Source: Acidihalobacter aeolianus
GTDB taxonomy: Bacteria; Pseudomonadota; Gammaproteobacteria; DSM-5130; Acidihalobacteraceae
Length of the DNA stretch: 64,000 nt
Reading direction: 5' to 3'
NCBI RefSeq assembly: GCF_001753165.1
Contig: NZ_CP017448.1
Location: 948,462-1,012,461, forward strand
Shown here: positions 46,193 through 54,908 of the stretch, one piece after another
How the letters are laid out: every line of letters begins with the position of its first letter
Position numbering within the stretch: the first letter of the stretch is position 1
Program-made: the position numbers and the translations under genes
Notes under the pieces: generated by a model
What the model saw: the letters and a program-made list of their open reading frames with translations, nothing else
What the model was told of the DNA's origin: nothing
Databases searched by the model: none

Positions 46193-47053
46193 CTAACCCT
46201 CTCCGGTCGTTTCGGCAGTCGTCGCGGGCTTCGTCGCGGATTTGTGGGCGTAGGCCGCATGCAGCATGAATGCGCCTGCGATGATCATCGGCAGGGAAAG
46301 AACCTGCCCCATGGTCACCCAGCCGAAAGCCACGAAGCCGAGCTGCGGGTCGGGTTGACGGATGAATTCTAGGGCGAAGCGGATGATCCCGTAGCCGATC
46401 AGGAACAGCGCGGAAACGGCACCGGTCGGGCGGGGGCGACGCGAGAACCACCATAGCAGCGCGAACAGCAACGGTCCCTCGCCCAGTCCTTCGAACAGCT
46501 GGGATGGATAGCGCAGGACATCGCCGCCGTTCGGGAAGTAGGCGCACCAGGCGAAATCGCCGTGGCAGACGCGGCCGAACAGATTGCCGTTGATGAAGTT
46601 GCCGATGCGTCCGGCGGCGAGGCCCAGAGGGATCAGCGGTGCGACGAAGTCCGTGGTGGCGACCAGCGACAGCTTTTCGCGGCGTGCCATCCAGGCGAGG
46701 GACAGGATCACGCCGATCAGTCCGCCGTGAAAGCTCATGCCGCCTTGCCATACGGCCAGGATCTGCAGCGGGTGGGCGAGGTACAGCGGCAGATTGTAGA
46801 ACAGGATATAGCCGATTCGTCCGCCCAGATACGCGCCCAGCTCGCCGTGAATGAGCGCTTCCACGGCCTGCCTGCGACTGAGTGCGAAACCCGGCTTGCC
46901 GGCACGTGCCATCGCCAGGAGCAGGTAGAGCGCGAAGGCCACGAGATAGGCGAAGGCATACCAATGGACCTGCAAGGGCCCGACGCTGAACGCGATGGGA
47001 TCGATGTTCAGTGGGTTGGGATAGACGAGGCGGTCGTAGGGGAGCCCGAGCAT
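46193..47053 (-). CDS. lgt: Prolipoprotein diacylglyceryl transferase
   Basis: Inner-membrane enzyme that transfers diacylglycerol from phosphatidylglycerol to the lipobox cysteine. The 286-residue protein has seven membrane segments and the Lgt signature GGRIGYILFYNL then GLAAGRIGNFINGNLFGR, with the arginine needed for activity, and WYAFAYLVAF-region VHWYAFAY His-Trp. The C-terminal tail is basic and unusual in length (AYAHKSATKPATTAETTGEG). ATG at 47053. Confidence 0.96.
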   Translation of the reverse strand: MLGLPYDRLVYPNPLNIDPIAFSVGPLQVHWYAFAYLVAFALYLLLAMARAGKPGFALSRRQAVEALIHGELGAYLGGRIGYILFYNLPLYLAHPLQILAVWQGGMSFHGGLIGVILSLAWMARREKLSLVATTDFVAPLIPLGLAAGRIGNFINGNLFGRVCHGDFAWCAYFPNGGDVLRYPSQLFEGLGEGPLLFALLWWFSRRPRPTGAVSALFLIGYGIIRFALEFIRQPDPQLGFVAFGWVTMGQVLSLPMIIAGAFMLHAAYAHKSATKPATTAETTGEG

Positions 47054-47382
47054 GCCCGAATGGGACCGGAACGGCTGGTATTAGTTCCGCCGCCGCGGAA
47101 TCCTGTGCGCACCGCAACTGCTTGCCATGCACCGATTTTGTGCGCCTGGGGCTTGCCGTGGCGCTGGAATGGACGATACTGAGCGGATCATCAGTGAGTT
47201 CAACGGCAGTTGGCCTGGTGTGGATTTTGCTTTATAAGGGCACCCGTTCGGGCATGGCCATGGCATGCGCGGAGCGCTGTTGAGGGCTTGCGGGCAATGG
47301 TTTTCTGTATTGTCGGCGGCGGATTCTCAGGGCGTAACTACCGGTCTGGCCAAAAAAACGAAGACTTAAATAGGAGAAAGTA
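47054..47382 (+). promoter_or_regulatory. Divergent lgt / ABC-transporter intergenic region with candidate promoter
   Basis: This 329-bp spacer holds no gene that I can support. On the plus strand TTGGCC (47210-47215), a 17-bp spacer and TATAAG (47233-47238) form a good sigma-70 type promoter about 140 nt before the ABC binding-protein ATG; a second pair TTGCCG / GATACT is at 47153-47180. The RBS AGGAGAAAG is at about 47372. Confidence 0.4.
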
Positions 47383-48246
47383 ATGAGTAATCGGGTCAAG
47401 CGTAATTGGGTTCTGGGGGCGGGGCTGGCCACGGTGCTGCTGGCTGCGGGCATGCAGTCCGCCATGGCGGCGCCTCACTACGGCGAATGCAAGGTGACGG
47501 GCAAGTGGGCGTCGCATCCCTTCAAGCCCGTGATCCCGGGGCAGCTGACCGTCGAGGTCAACATGCCGGCGCCGGGCTGGTGGAACGGCAACTCGCCTGA
47601 CACCATCAAGAGCGGCTACGAGTACTGCATGGCCGCGAACATCGCCTATCGTGCCGGTATCCCGAAGGTGAAGGTGAAGAACGTGGCCTGGGACGGACTC
47701 GTCGCCGGCCAGACCAAGAATTTCGACCTGGCCCTGTCCGAGATCTCGATTACCCCGCAGCGCAAGAAGGTCGTCGACTTCTCTGTGCCCTATTTCGAAT
47801 CCACCATGGGCGTGCTGGTGCGCAAGGGTGAGCATGTTACGTCCGGCAACATCCGCGACAAGCTGATCGGCGTGGAAGGCGGCTCCACCGGCGCGTCCTT
47901 CGTGACCGACAAGATCAAGCCCATGAAGCCGGCGCGCCAGTTCAGCGGCGAGGCAGGATTGTTCACTGCATTGGCAGCACATCAGATTCAGGTGGCCGTC
48001 ACCGATACCTCGATCGTGCTCGCGCAGCAGGGCAAGAGCCATGGCCGACTGGTCGTGGTCGGACAGTACGATACAGGCGAGACCTACGGTGCGCTGTATC
48101 CCAAGGGTTCGAAGAACGAGAAGGTGATGAACACCATCATCGAGTCCCTGATCAAGGACGGCACCCTCAAGAAGCTAGGCGACAAGTATCTGGCCGCTGC
48201 CTGGGGTGCTTCGCCCAACAGCATCCCCACCTGGAAGCTTCCGTAA
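47383..48246 (+). CDS. Polar-amino-acid-type ABC transporter substrate-binding protein
   Basis: The 287-residue protein is a periplasmic binding protein of family 3. Signal peptide (about 1-29, AMA/A), then PGQLTVEVNMPAPGWWNG and the domain core AGIPKVKVKNVAWDGLVAGQTKNFDLALSEISITPQRKKVVDFSVPYFES, and a C-terminal FTALAAHQIQVAVTD, YGALYPKGSKNEKV. The segment around LSEISITPQRKKVVDFS, where other members read DLIIAGMTITPERK, fits an amino-acid or small-anion ligand. Ligand specificity is not predictable. First gene of the import operon. Confidence 0.88.
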   Translation: MSNRVKRNWVLGAGLATVLLAAGMQSAMAAPHYGECKVTGKWASHPFKPVIPGQLTVEVNMPAPGWWNGNSPDTIKSGYEYCMAANIAYRAGIPKVKVKNVAWDGLVAGQTKNFDLALSEISITPQRKKVVDFSVPYFESTMGVLVRKGEHVTSGNIRDKLIGVEGGSTGASFVTDKIKPMKPARQFSGEAGLFTALAAHQIQVAVTDTSIVLAQQGKSHGRLVVVGQYDTGETYGALYPKGSKNEKVMNTIIESLIKDGTLKKLGDKYLAAAWGASPNSIPTWKLP

Positions 48247-48253
48247 TCCGATG

Positions 48254-48286
48254 ACCCGGCCGGCGCCAGTGCCGGCCGGGTTGTTT
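48254..48286 (+). terminator. Intrinsic-terminator-like hairpin after the binding-protein gene
   Basis: A perfect 11-bp GC-rich stem ACCCGGCCGGC / GCCGGCCGGGT (48254-48264 and 48271-48281) with a 6-nt loop is followed by TGTTTA. It sits 8 bp after the binding-protein stop and about 120 bp before the permease, so it likely gives excess binding protein over permease by partial termination, or protects the 3' end of the mRNA. Confidence 0.65.
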
Positions 48287-48404
48287 ATGGGGATTTGGAA
48301 ATTACCGTTTCAACATTCGTCCGGACCGGCGGTGCGTCGGTGCGGACGTTTGCCATCTGGGGCACGCCGCGCTGGCGGCCTCATGCCCAGACAGGAATGA
48401 TGCA

Positions 48405-49511
48405 ATGACAACGCTTATCGACGGCGATCCAGCGTCCGCGCATCCGATGCAGCGCAGTTCGGTTCCCCGGGACCAGCGGCGTTTTGCGATCTCAGCCGGT
48501 GTAACGGCCGCGCTCATGGTCGCCGCCACATGGTGGGTGGCGGGTTTCGTTCACGCGGTTCTGCGCAAGGCTGAACTGGCAGGCGGGCTCGGCGATGCTT
48601 TGCTCGTCGTGCTCGCGCTCGTGCCGCTGGGACTGTTCCTGCCGGCCTCCCGCGGGCTGCGCCATGCCTTTGCCGCCGCCGCAAAGTTGCGCAGCGGGGA
48701 TGTGGTGGGCGCGCGTGTTGCCGGTTCCGAGGCGCGTGACTGGGGTTGGGTGACCTTCGGTTATGCCGCGGCGCTGCTGATGGTGCTGCTGCTGACCCTG
48801 TTCATCCTCGCCAACGACGAGGCCGTGGGGCGCACCTTCTTCGACATCTCCCTGATGGTCAGCTCGTTCACCCTGGTGCTCAAGGCCTTCTGGTTGAACG
48901 TGGTCATCTTCACCGCGGCCGAGGCCATCGTGCTGGTCTGGGCGCTGCTGGTGGCAGTGGCGCGTTTCGCGCCGGGCAAGGCGGGCCGGCCCATCCGGCT
49001 GTTGGCAATCGCCTACATCGACGGTTTTCGCGGCCTGCCGGCGATCATCACCCTGTATCTGGTCGGCTTTGGTCTGCCGCTCACCGGGCTGGCGATGCTC
49101 AGTAATCTGCCGCTGGTATGGCTGGCGATCATCTCGCTGTCGCTGACCTACGGCGCCTACAACGCCGAGGTCTACCGCGCCGGTATCGACAGCATCCACC
49201 CGAGCCAGATTTCCGCGGCACGTTCGCTGGGTCTCTCCTACCTCAAGACCCTGCGCTTCGTGGTTGTGCCGCAGGCAGTGCGGCGCATGATCCCGCCGCT
49301 GCTCAATAACTTCATCAGCCTGCAGAAGGACACCGCGCTGGTCAGCGTGATCGGCGCCATCGACGCCTTCAACCAGTCCAAGATCATCGCCAGCAACGAT
49401 TTCAACCTCTCGGCGGTCACCACGGTGGCCTTCCTGTTCGTGCTGATCACCATCCCGCAGGCACGCTTCGTCGACCGGCTGATCGAGCGCGACAAGCAGC
49501 GCCGCGGCTGA
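48405..49511 (+). CDS. ABC transporter permease (HisM/GlnP superfamily), N-terminally extended
   Basis: The 368-residue protein has a C-terminal HisM-type permease domain (EVYRAGIDSIHPSQISAARSLGLSYLKTLRFVVVPQAVRRMIPPLLNNFISLQKDTAL), containing the EAA loop that docks to the ATPase. About 140 extra N-terminal residues carry additional membrane helices (about 30-55, 60-75, 115-135), a layout seen in AapQ/BztB-like amino-acid permeases. One permease only is encoded, so it probably works as a homodimer. ATG at 48405. Confidence 0.88.
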   Translation: MTTLIDGDPASAHPMQRSSVPRDQRRFAISAGVTAALMVAATWWVAGFVHAVLRKAELAGGLGDALLVVLALVPLGLFLPASRGLRHAFAAAAKLRSGDVVGARVAGSEARDWGWVTFGYAAALLMVLLLTLFILANDEAVGRTFFDISLMVSSFTLVLKAFWLNVVIFTAAEAIVLVWALLVAVARFAPGKAGRPIRLLAIAYIDGFRGLPAIITLYLVGFGLPLTGLAMLSNLPLVWLAIISLSLTYGAYNAEVYRAGIDSIHPSQISAARSLGLSYLKTLRFVVVPQAVRRMIPPLLNNFISLQKDTALVSVIGAIDAFNQSKIIASNDFNLSAVTTVAFLFVLITIPQARFVDRLIERDKQRRG

Positions 49512-49533
49512 ATCCGATCATGCGAGGCTAAAC

Positions 49534-50277
49534 ATGGCTTTTCTCGAAATGCGCGAGGTCGTCAAACGCTACGGCGACCTGCAGATCCTCAACGGCATCC
49601 GGCTCGACGTCGAGGAGCATCAGGTGGTCTGCCTGATCGGCCCTTCCGGTTGCGGCAAATCCACGCTGCTGCGCTGCCTCAACGGTCTGGAGGCGATCAG
49701 CGATGGCGAGATCCGGCTCAAGGGCGACCGCATCTCCGGTCCCGGCGTCGATCTCAACGCGCTGCGTCGCGACATCGGCATCGTGTTCCAGAGCTTCAAC
49801 CTGTTCCCGCACATGACCGTGCTTCAGAACGTCACTTTGGCGCCGATCCAGGTGCTCGGCATGAAGCGCGCGGAGGCCGAATCGCGCGCCATGACGTTGC
49901 TCAAGCGCATCGGTCTGGAGGCGAAGGCCGGCGCCTATCCCGACCGCCTGTCCGGCGGCCAGCAGCAGCGTGTCGCCATCGTCCGCGCGCTGATCATGGA
50001 CCCCATGGTGCTGCTGCTCGATGAGATCACCTCCGCCCTGGACCCCGAACTGGTCTCCGAGGTGCTCAACATCGTGCGCGACCTCGCCGAGCAGGGCATG
50101 ACCATGCTGCTCGCCACCCACGAAATGAGCTTCGCACGCGAGGTGGCCAGCAAGGTCTGCTTCCTGCAGGAGGGCGTGGTGCACGAGGAGGGGCCGCCCG
50201 AGCAGATCTTCGGCGACCCCCAGCAGGAGCGCACCCGCGCCTTCCTCAAGCGGATTATCGAGGCGGGAAGGCTGTAG
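49534..50277 (+). CDS. ABC transporter ATP-binding protein (GlnQ type)
   Basis: The 247-residue ATPase has Walker A GPSGCGKST (36-44), Q-loop VFQSFNLFPHMTVLQNV, signature LSGGQQQRVAI, Walker B VLLLDEITSALDPEL and H-loop LLATHEMSFA. It is the GlnQ/HisP-type partner of the permease 22 bp upstream. Position in the operon binding protein - permease - ATPase is standard. ATG at 49534. Confidence 0.95.
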   Translation: MAFLEMREVVKRYGDLQILNGIRLDVEEHQVVCLIGPSGCGKSTLLRCLNGLEAISDGEIRLKGDRISGPGVDLNALRRDIGIVFQSFNLFPHMTVLQNVTLAPIQVLGMKRAEAESRAMTLLKRIGLEAKAGAYPDRLSGGQQQRVAIVRALIMDPMVLLLDEITSALDPELVSEVLNIVRDLAEQGMTMLLATHEMSFAREVASKVCFLQEGVVHEEGPPEQIFGDPQQERTRAFLKRIIEAGRL

Positions 50278-50282
50278 CCGTC

Positions 50283-51566
50283 TCAGTCCGACGTGCGGCG
50301 CGTCCGTTTGATTTCGTAGAGCGCGGCGTCGGCGGCGGCGATGAGCGCCTGTGTTTCCCAACCGTCTTCCGGTGCGGCGGCGACGCCGATGCTGGCGGCC
50401 GGATAAGCCGCCTGGCACGTGCTGGCCTGGCGTAGTGTCTCGGCCATCCGTTGCGCGATCCCCCGGGCCTGTTCGCCGCCGGTCTTCGGCAGTACGACCA
50501 GGAACTCGTCGCCGCCGTAGCGACCGAGATGGTCGCTGTCGCGCAGGCACACGCGCATCTTTTCGGCGACCCAGACCAGCGCCCGGTCGCCGGCGCTGTG
50601 GCCGAGGGAATCGTTGCGCCTTAAATCGGTCCAAATCCACCATGAACACGCTCAGAGGACGGGCGTGTCGGAGATGGGCATTCAGCTCCGCCTGAAGCAC
50701 GCTCAGGATACCGCGGCGATTCAGCACCCTGGTCAGCGGATCGATCGAGTTCTCTGCGATCAGTGCCTGCCGGGTGCGCTCCCAATAGGCCGACATTTCC
50801 CAATAGGCCGACATTTCGTTGAACCGTTCCGCCACGACGCTGAGTTCGTCGCGACCAATGACGGGAATGCGCACACCGCCTTCGCCGGCGCCCAGGCGAT
50901 GCGCGGCAGCGCTGAGTGCACGCACCGGTCGCAGGATCGAGTAGAGAAACAGGGCGACCAGGATCACAGCGACCGATATCGTCACCGCCCAGCCCCAGAC
51001 GAGCCAGCGCAGCTGGGTATGGCGCAAGGCTACGGCGTGCGAATAGCGGGCCTCGACGATATGCGCCAGATGGTGCCGCGCGCGGCTGACGTCGTCGATG
51101 GCAAGTTGTAGCTCCTGCCGGGTGCGGAGATCTACGGCGGGTCCGGTGTTGGAGCGTAGCGGCGTGACGTGTTCCACCAGGCGTTGTACGGAGGGGCGCG
51201 CGTCCTTCCAGGCCTGTTGTGCCGAGGCGATCAGTCCTGTCGGCCGGTCCTGGTTCGAGCCGTGGTGCCCAGCGTGGTGAAGGCGTGATCGATGTTTTGC
51301 GTCAGCGCGGCAAAATTGGGCGTCGACGTTTCGGTCTGGGCTTCCAGTTCGTCGACCAGCGCGTGCTCGAGATAGTGTTCCAGGCTGGCCAGCGGCAGCA
51401 GGGTTTCGATGGACTCCTGCACGGACTGCCGAAAGGCGATCTCCTGGTCGTTGAGTACTACCGCGCTGACCACGCTCAGTACGGCCATCGGCAACAGCAG
51501 CAAACCGAATATCCAGGCCATGCGCAGGGCGACCGACAGGCGGCGGAGCAGATGTTCCAGGGACAT
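50283..51566 (-). pseudogene. Frameshifted membrane diguanylate cyclase gene
   Basis: Three reading frames together encode a membrane HAMP-GGDEF protein. The 5' part (51566 to about 51240) has the N-terminal helix and periplasmic start (LLRRLSVALRMAWIFGLLLLPM). A frame change near 51231-51290 links it to the periplasmic rest, a second helix and HAMP-like linker (ILRPVRALSAAAHRLGAG) and GGDEF start (DPLTRVLNRRG). A second shift at 50616-50619, where FKxxND has lost two bases, leads to the third frame with GGDEF (LGRYGGDEFLVVLP, ASIGVAAAPEDG). In addition an 18-bp perfect tandem duplication (50781-50816) doubles MSAYWE. It sits 5 bp after the ABC ATPase stop on the other strand. Either a real decaying gene or assembly errors. 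Confidence 0.8.
50781..50816. repeat. 18-bp perfect tandem duplication in the broken cyclase
   Basis: The 18-bp unit CCCAATAGGCCGACATTT occurs twice in direct succession (50781-50798 and 50799-50816), duplicating six codons (MSAYWE) after the HAMP region. The duplication keeps frame. Confidence 0.95.
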
Positions 51567-51889
51567 TCCGGCAGCTCCCGTCACGGCAAGGATAGATTTT
51601 ACGAATAGTTCTTTGGATTGATTCTACGAGTTCTGGCGGCGAATGCAGGATTATCGGCCATACGGACTGATGCAAGGTGGCGTCGCGGTGGTGCGAGAGT
51701 TTCCATCCGTGCATCCGGTCTGTGCGCCTGTGCCAAGGGAAAATACTGGCAAGTCGACGGCTTTGCCGTGATTTGCTCGGTAAATGAGCGACTTGGCTCC
51801 GCCATGCTCAACAATTCTCCAGGGCCGCGTGGCTGGCATCGTTCCTGCGTATCGGTCCTCAGAGGGGGGCGTGATATGGAGGATGAGAC
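51567..51889. other. Intergenic spacer before the NCS1 gene; no gene seen
   Basis: A 323-bp divergent spacer between the broken cyclase and the NCS1 permease. Short open frames here have no RBS or recognisable content. A good Shine-Dalgarno GGAGGATG lies just before the NCS1 ATG. No clear promoter pair found. Confidence 0.5.
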
Positions 51890-53380
51890 ATGTCTGCATC
51901 ACAACCCGGGGAGGGCGCGATGCCTCCCGAAGGTCTCGGCTACGATCCGAGGCTCTATAACGCCGATCTCGCACCGGTTCCCAGTTCGCTGCGCAACTGG
52001 TCGTGGCTGAACATGTCCACGGTGTGGATGGGCATGGTTCACAATGTCGTTGCCTACGAGGCTGCAGCCGGACTCATCAGCATGGGCATGAGTGCGATGC
52101 AGGCCATCGCCGCCGTTGCCGTGGCCTATTTCATGCTGTTCCTGGCGATGTGGTTCAACGCCAAGGCGGGCACGCGACACGGCGTGCCGTTCTGCGTTCT
52201 GGTGCGTTCGCCGTTCGGCCCTTTCGGCGCCAACGTGCCGGTGGTGATCCGCGGCGTGGTGGCGATGTTCTGGTACGCAGTGCAGGTCTATGCGGGTAGC
52301 CAGGCGATCAACGCGATCCTGTCCACGCTGTGGACGCCGTGGGCGCACTTCAACGCCGGTTTTCTGGGCATGCCGGCGAACGGCTGGCTGTCGATGGGCC
52401 TGTTCCTCATGCTGCATGCCTTGGTGGTGAGTCATGGCGTGCACCGCATCCGCAACTTCGAACTGATCGCCGGGCCGCTGGTGATCCTGGTCGGGGTGAT
52501 CGCCACGATCTGGGGATTGCACGAGGCACATGGTCTGGGGCCGATCTTCAGTCAGCCTTCGAAGCTGCACGGCACCGACGGCGCGCTCACCTTCGCCATC
52601 GGCGTAACCGGGATGATCGGCATCTGGTCCACCTTCGCCGTCAACATCCCGGACCTATCCCGCTTCGTGCGCACGCAGCGCGATCAGGTTCTGGGTCAGC
52701 TCATCGGCCTGCCGATCACCGCGATCGTGTTCACCCTGATGAGCGTGATTGTGACCTCGGCCACGATCATCGCCTTCGGCAAACCGATCTGGGACCCGGT
52801 TAAGTTGCTGCTCGCGATCGACAACCCGGTGGTCACCGTGCTGGGCGGGCTGGTCATCATCCTTGCCACGCTGTCGGTCAACGTCGCGGCTAACATCATG
52901 CCCGCGGCCTACGATCTGGTGAACCTGTTCCCGCGCCGCTTGAACTTCAACCGTGCCGCTATGCTGGTGCTGTTCGCCGGCCTGCTTTACGTGCCCTGGT
53001 ACTGGTTCCAGAACGCAACCACCATTTTCCACGCGCTGGAGATTATCGCTGGTCTGCTCGGGCCGGTGACCGGCATCATGCTGGTCGATTACTTCGTGCT
53101 GCACGGGCAGCAGTACGACATCGACGCCCTCTATCGCTATTCCGAAACGCTGCACGGGCGATACGGGATCAACCCGGCCGGTTTCTACGCGATGGGGATT
53201 GCCGGCGCGCTCGCCATCGTGGGGTTCTTCGTGCCCGAACTGTCGGCCATGGCCGATTTCTCCTGGTTCATCGGCGTGCTGGTCGGCGGCGGTCTGTACT
53301 GGGTGTTCGGGAGAGCGGCGGCCACTCGCGCGGCCGGCCTGTCCTCAGGCCCGGCCGAGCTGGCTTCCGAGCCGGAGTGA
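51890..53380 (+). CDS. NCS1-family nucleobase/hydantoin/allantoin permease
   Basis: The 496-residue protein has twelve membrane helices and the NCS1 sequence pattern: RNWSWLNMSTVWMGMVHNV near residue 35, MWFNAKAGTRHGVPFCVLVRSPFGPFGANVPVVIRGVVAMFWYAVQVY, GIWSTFAVNIPDLSRFVRTQRDQVLGQ and GLVIILATLSVNVAANIMPAAYDL. The transported substrate (uracil, cytosine, hydantoin, allantoin or a purine) is not decided by these motifs; the deacetylase/allantoinase-like gene that follows points to a ring-nitrogen compound. ATG at 51890 follows ATGGAGGATGAG. Confidence 0.92.
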   Translation: MSASQPGEGAMPPEGLGYDPRLYNADLAPVPSSLRNWSWLNMSTVWMGMVHNVVAYEAAAGLISMGMSAMQAIAAVAVAYFMLFLAMWFNAKAGTRHGVPFCVLVRSPFGPFGANVPVVIRGVVAMFWYAVQVYAGSQAINAILSTLWTPWAHFNAGFLGMPANGWLSMGLFLMLHALVVSHGVHRIRNFELIAGPLVILVGVIATIWGLHEAHGLGPIFSQPSKLHGTDGALTFAIGVTGMIGIWSTFAVNIPDLSRFVRTQRDQVLGQLIGLPITAIVFTLMSVIVTSATIIAFGKPIWDPVKLLLAIDNPVVTVLGGLVIILATLSVNVAANIMPAAYDLVNLFPRRLNFNRAAMLVLFAGLLYVPWYWFQNATTIFHALEIIAGLLGPVTGIMLVDYFVLHGQQYDIDALYRYSETLHGRYGINPAGFYAMGIAGALAIVGFFVPELSAMADFSWFIGVLVGGGLYWVFGRAAATRAAGLSSGPAELASEPE

Positions 53381-53446
53381 TTACTCCTCTGCCCCGGCGG
53401 GTGCAGCCTGCCGGGGCCTGACCAAGCCCAAGGAACGCGCTCCGAC

Positions 53447-54331
53447 ATGTACCGGATACTCCCGCCCAACGATCGTTTCGATTACACCTCGATTCTCGAC
53501 CGAGAACCCTACGACTGGCCTGGCGGGCGGCGACTCGCTGTGTATCTCGCGATCAACGTCGAAACCTTCGCCTACGGTGAGGGGCTGGGCGCCGCACTCG
53601 GCTTCGCGGCGCCGCAGCCGGACGTGGCGAACTACGCCTGGCGCGAATACGGCAACCGTGTCGGCATCTGGCGCATGCTGGAAATGCTCGATGCGCTCGA
53701 CCTGCCCTCGGCCCTGCTGGTCAATGCCGCGCTGTACGAAACCTGCCCGGATATCGTGCCCGCCTTCCGCGCCCGCGGCGACGAGATCGTCGCCCACGCT
53801 TACACCAATTCGGAGCGTCAGGACGACATGGACGAGGCGATGGAGCGCGAGCTGATCCGGCGCGTCACCGCGATCCACCGCGAACAGGACGGTCGCGCGC
53901 CGCAGGGCTGGCTGAGTCCCTGGATCTCCGAGACTGCGGTCACCTCCGATCTGCTGCAGGAAGCCGGTTACCGCTACACGCTGAACTGGTGCCATGACGA
54001 CCAGCCTACCTGGCTGCGCACGCGCGGCGGGCGGCTGCTTTCGGTCCCCTATCCGCAGGAAGTGAACGACATCCCGGCGATCGCGGCCAGAAGGATGGGC
54101 GCCGGCGAGTTTGCCGACATGATCATCGACAACTACGAGGAAATGCTCAGGCAGAGCGTGGATCAGCCGCTGGTCATGGGCATCGCGCTGCATCCCTATA
54201 TCGTCGGCCAGCCGTACAGATTGGTGCATCTGCGCAGGGCGCTGAGACACATCGTGGAAGACGCCTCGGCCTGGCTGACGACGCCGGGAGCAGTGGCGGA
54301 TCATTGTCTGGCCATAGGGTTCGTCAGGTAG
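53447..54331 (+). CDS. Polysaccharide-deacetylase-fold amidohydrolase, PuuE/allantoinase-like
   Basis: The 294-residue protein has the NodB-fold layout without signal peptide: LAVYLAINVETFAYGEG (metal Asp replaced by Asn-Val-Glu as in PuuE), VGIWRMLEMLDALDLPSALLVNAALYE, ARGDEIVAHAYTNSER, GWLSPWISETAVTSDLLQEAGYRYTLNW and GIALHPYIVGQPYRL. The PuuE group contains metal-independent allantoinases and related cyclic-amide hydrolases. With the NCS1 permease upstream it suggests uptake and opening of allantoin, hydantoin or a similar cyclic compound. ATG at 53447. Confidence 0.85.
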   Translation: MYRILPPNDRFDYTSILDREPYDWPGGRRLAVYLAINVETFAYGEGLGAALGFAAPQPDVANYAWREYGNRVGIWRMLEMLDALDLPSALLVNAALYETCPDIVPAFRARGDEIVAHAYTNSERQDDMDEAMERELIRRVTAIHREQDGRAPQGWLSPWISETAVTSDLLQEAGYRYTLNWCHDDQPTWLRTRGGRLLSVPYPQEVNDIPAIAARRMGAGEFADMIIDNYEEMLRQSVDQPLVMGIALHPYIVGQPYRLVHLRRALRHIVEDASAWLTTPGAVADHCLAIGFVR

Positions 54332-54471
54332 CCGCTCCGCTATGTGATGCCATCGCAGCGCGCCGAATATTCCCGCTGGGCTCGGCAATAGCAATGCAAC
54401 CTTTTGCTCTTTCCATGCGTCATTTCCAGGTGAGCATTGGCTCATCCATGGGTATGACAGTAGGAGGGAAT

Positions 54472-54804
54472 ATGCGAAATTTCCGCACTTGGATGCTGGG
54501 CGCCGTGATCGCCCTGGCCGGCATCAATCTCGCAGGTATGGGCGTGGCGGTCGCGTCGACCGACCTGGATCAAAACCAGGACAGCACGAATGCAGCAACG
54601 CCCGCGACCCTGAACGGTCCTGATGGGGCAGCTACACCTGCGATGCCTGGAAATCCCGAGGCTCTCTCCGAAGTCGAGGCGCATAGGCCTTCGATGCCGG
54701 ACATTGCGAAGCCTGAAGTAGATACCCCCGAGATCGAAACACCGGACGTTCAAAAGCCGGACATACAGCGGCCGGACGTGCAGAAGCCTTCGATGCCGGA
54801 CTGA
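54472..54804 (+). CDS. Exported protein with PD/PE-rich hexapeptide repeats
   Basis: A 110-residue protein: signal peptide (about 1-30, AVAS), a low-complexity Asn/Ala/Thr/Pro stretch, and a C-terminal repeat of about six units of the type xPDVQK / xPEIET (for example KPEVDTPEIETPDVQKPD). The repeats are acidic and proline-rich, so the mature protein should be extended and unstructured, suited to span the cell wall or bind cations. Not recognised. ATG 54472 follows TAGGAGGGAAT, a strong RBS; longer starts are rejected. A strong terminator follows. Confidence 0.72.
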   Translation: MRNFRTWMLGAVIALAGINLAGMGVAVASTDLDQNQDSTNAATPATLNGPDGAATPAMPGNPEALSEVEAHRPSMPDIAKPEVDTPEIETPDVQKPDIQRPDVQKPSMPD

Positions 54805-54832
54805 GCGCCGTGCGAGGTGCTTGCTGTAAGCA

Positions 54833-54867
54833 GAACAGCCCCGCTTTCGGCGGGGCTGTTCTTTTGT
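54833..54867 (+). terminator. Strong intrinsic terminator
   Basis: A perfect 12-bp stem GAACAGCCCCGC / GCGGGGCTGTTC (54833-54844 and 54850-54861) with a 5-nt loop is followed by TTTTGTT. It is the clearest Rho-independent terminator in the window and also lies before the convergent alcohol dehydrogenase end. Confidence 0.92.
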
Positions 54868-54908
54868 TATGTCTCAAGTACGGCGCGTGCCGTTGCCTGG
54901 TTGCCTCT

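Noticed and set aside
47011-47283. 90-codon frame in the lgt/ABC spacer
   Set aside because: Overlaps the 5' end of lgt on the other strand and has no RBS; contains the promoter-like elements instead.
49528-50278. Minus-strand frame continuing the cyclase opposite the ABC ATPase
   Set aside because: The cyclase continues in a different frame after the break; this part is antisense to a clearly real ATPase.
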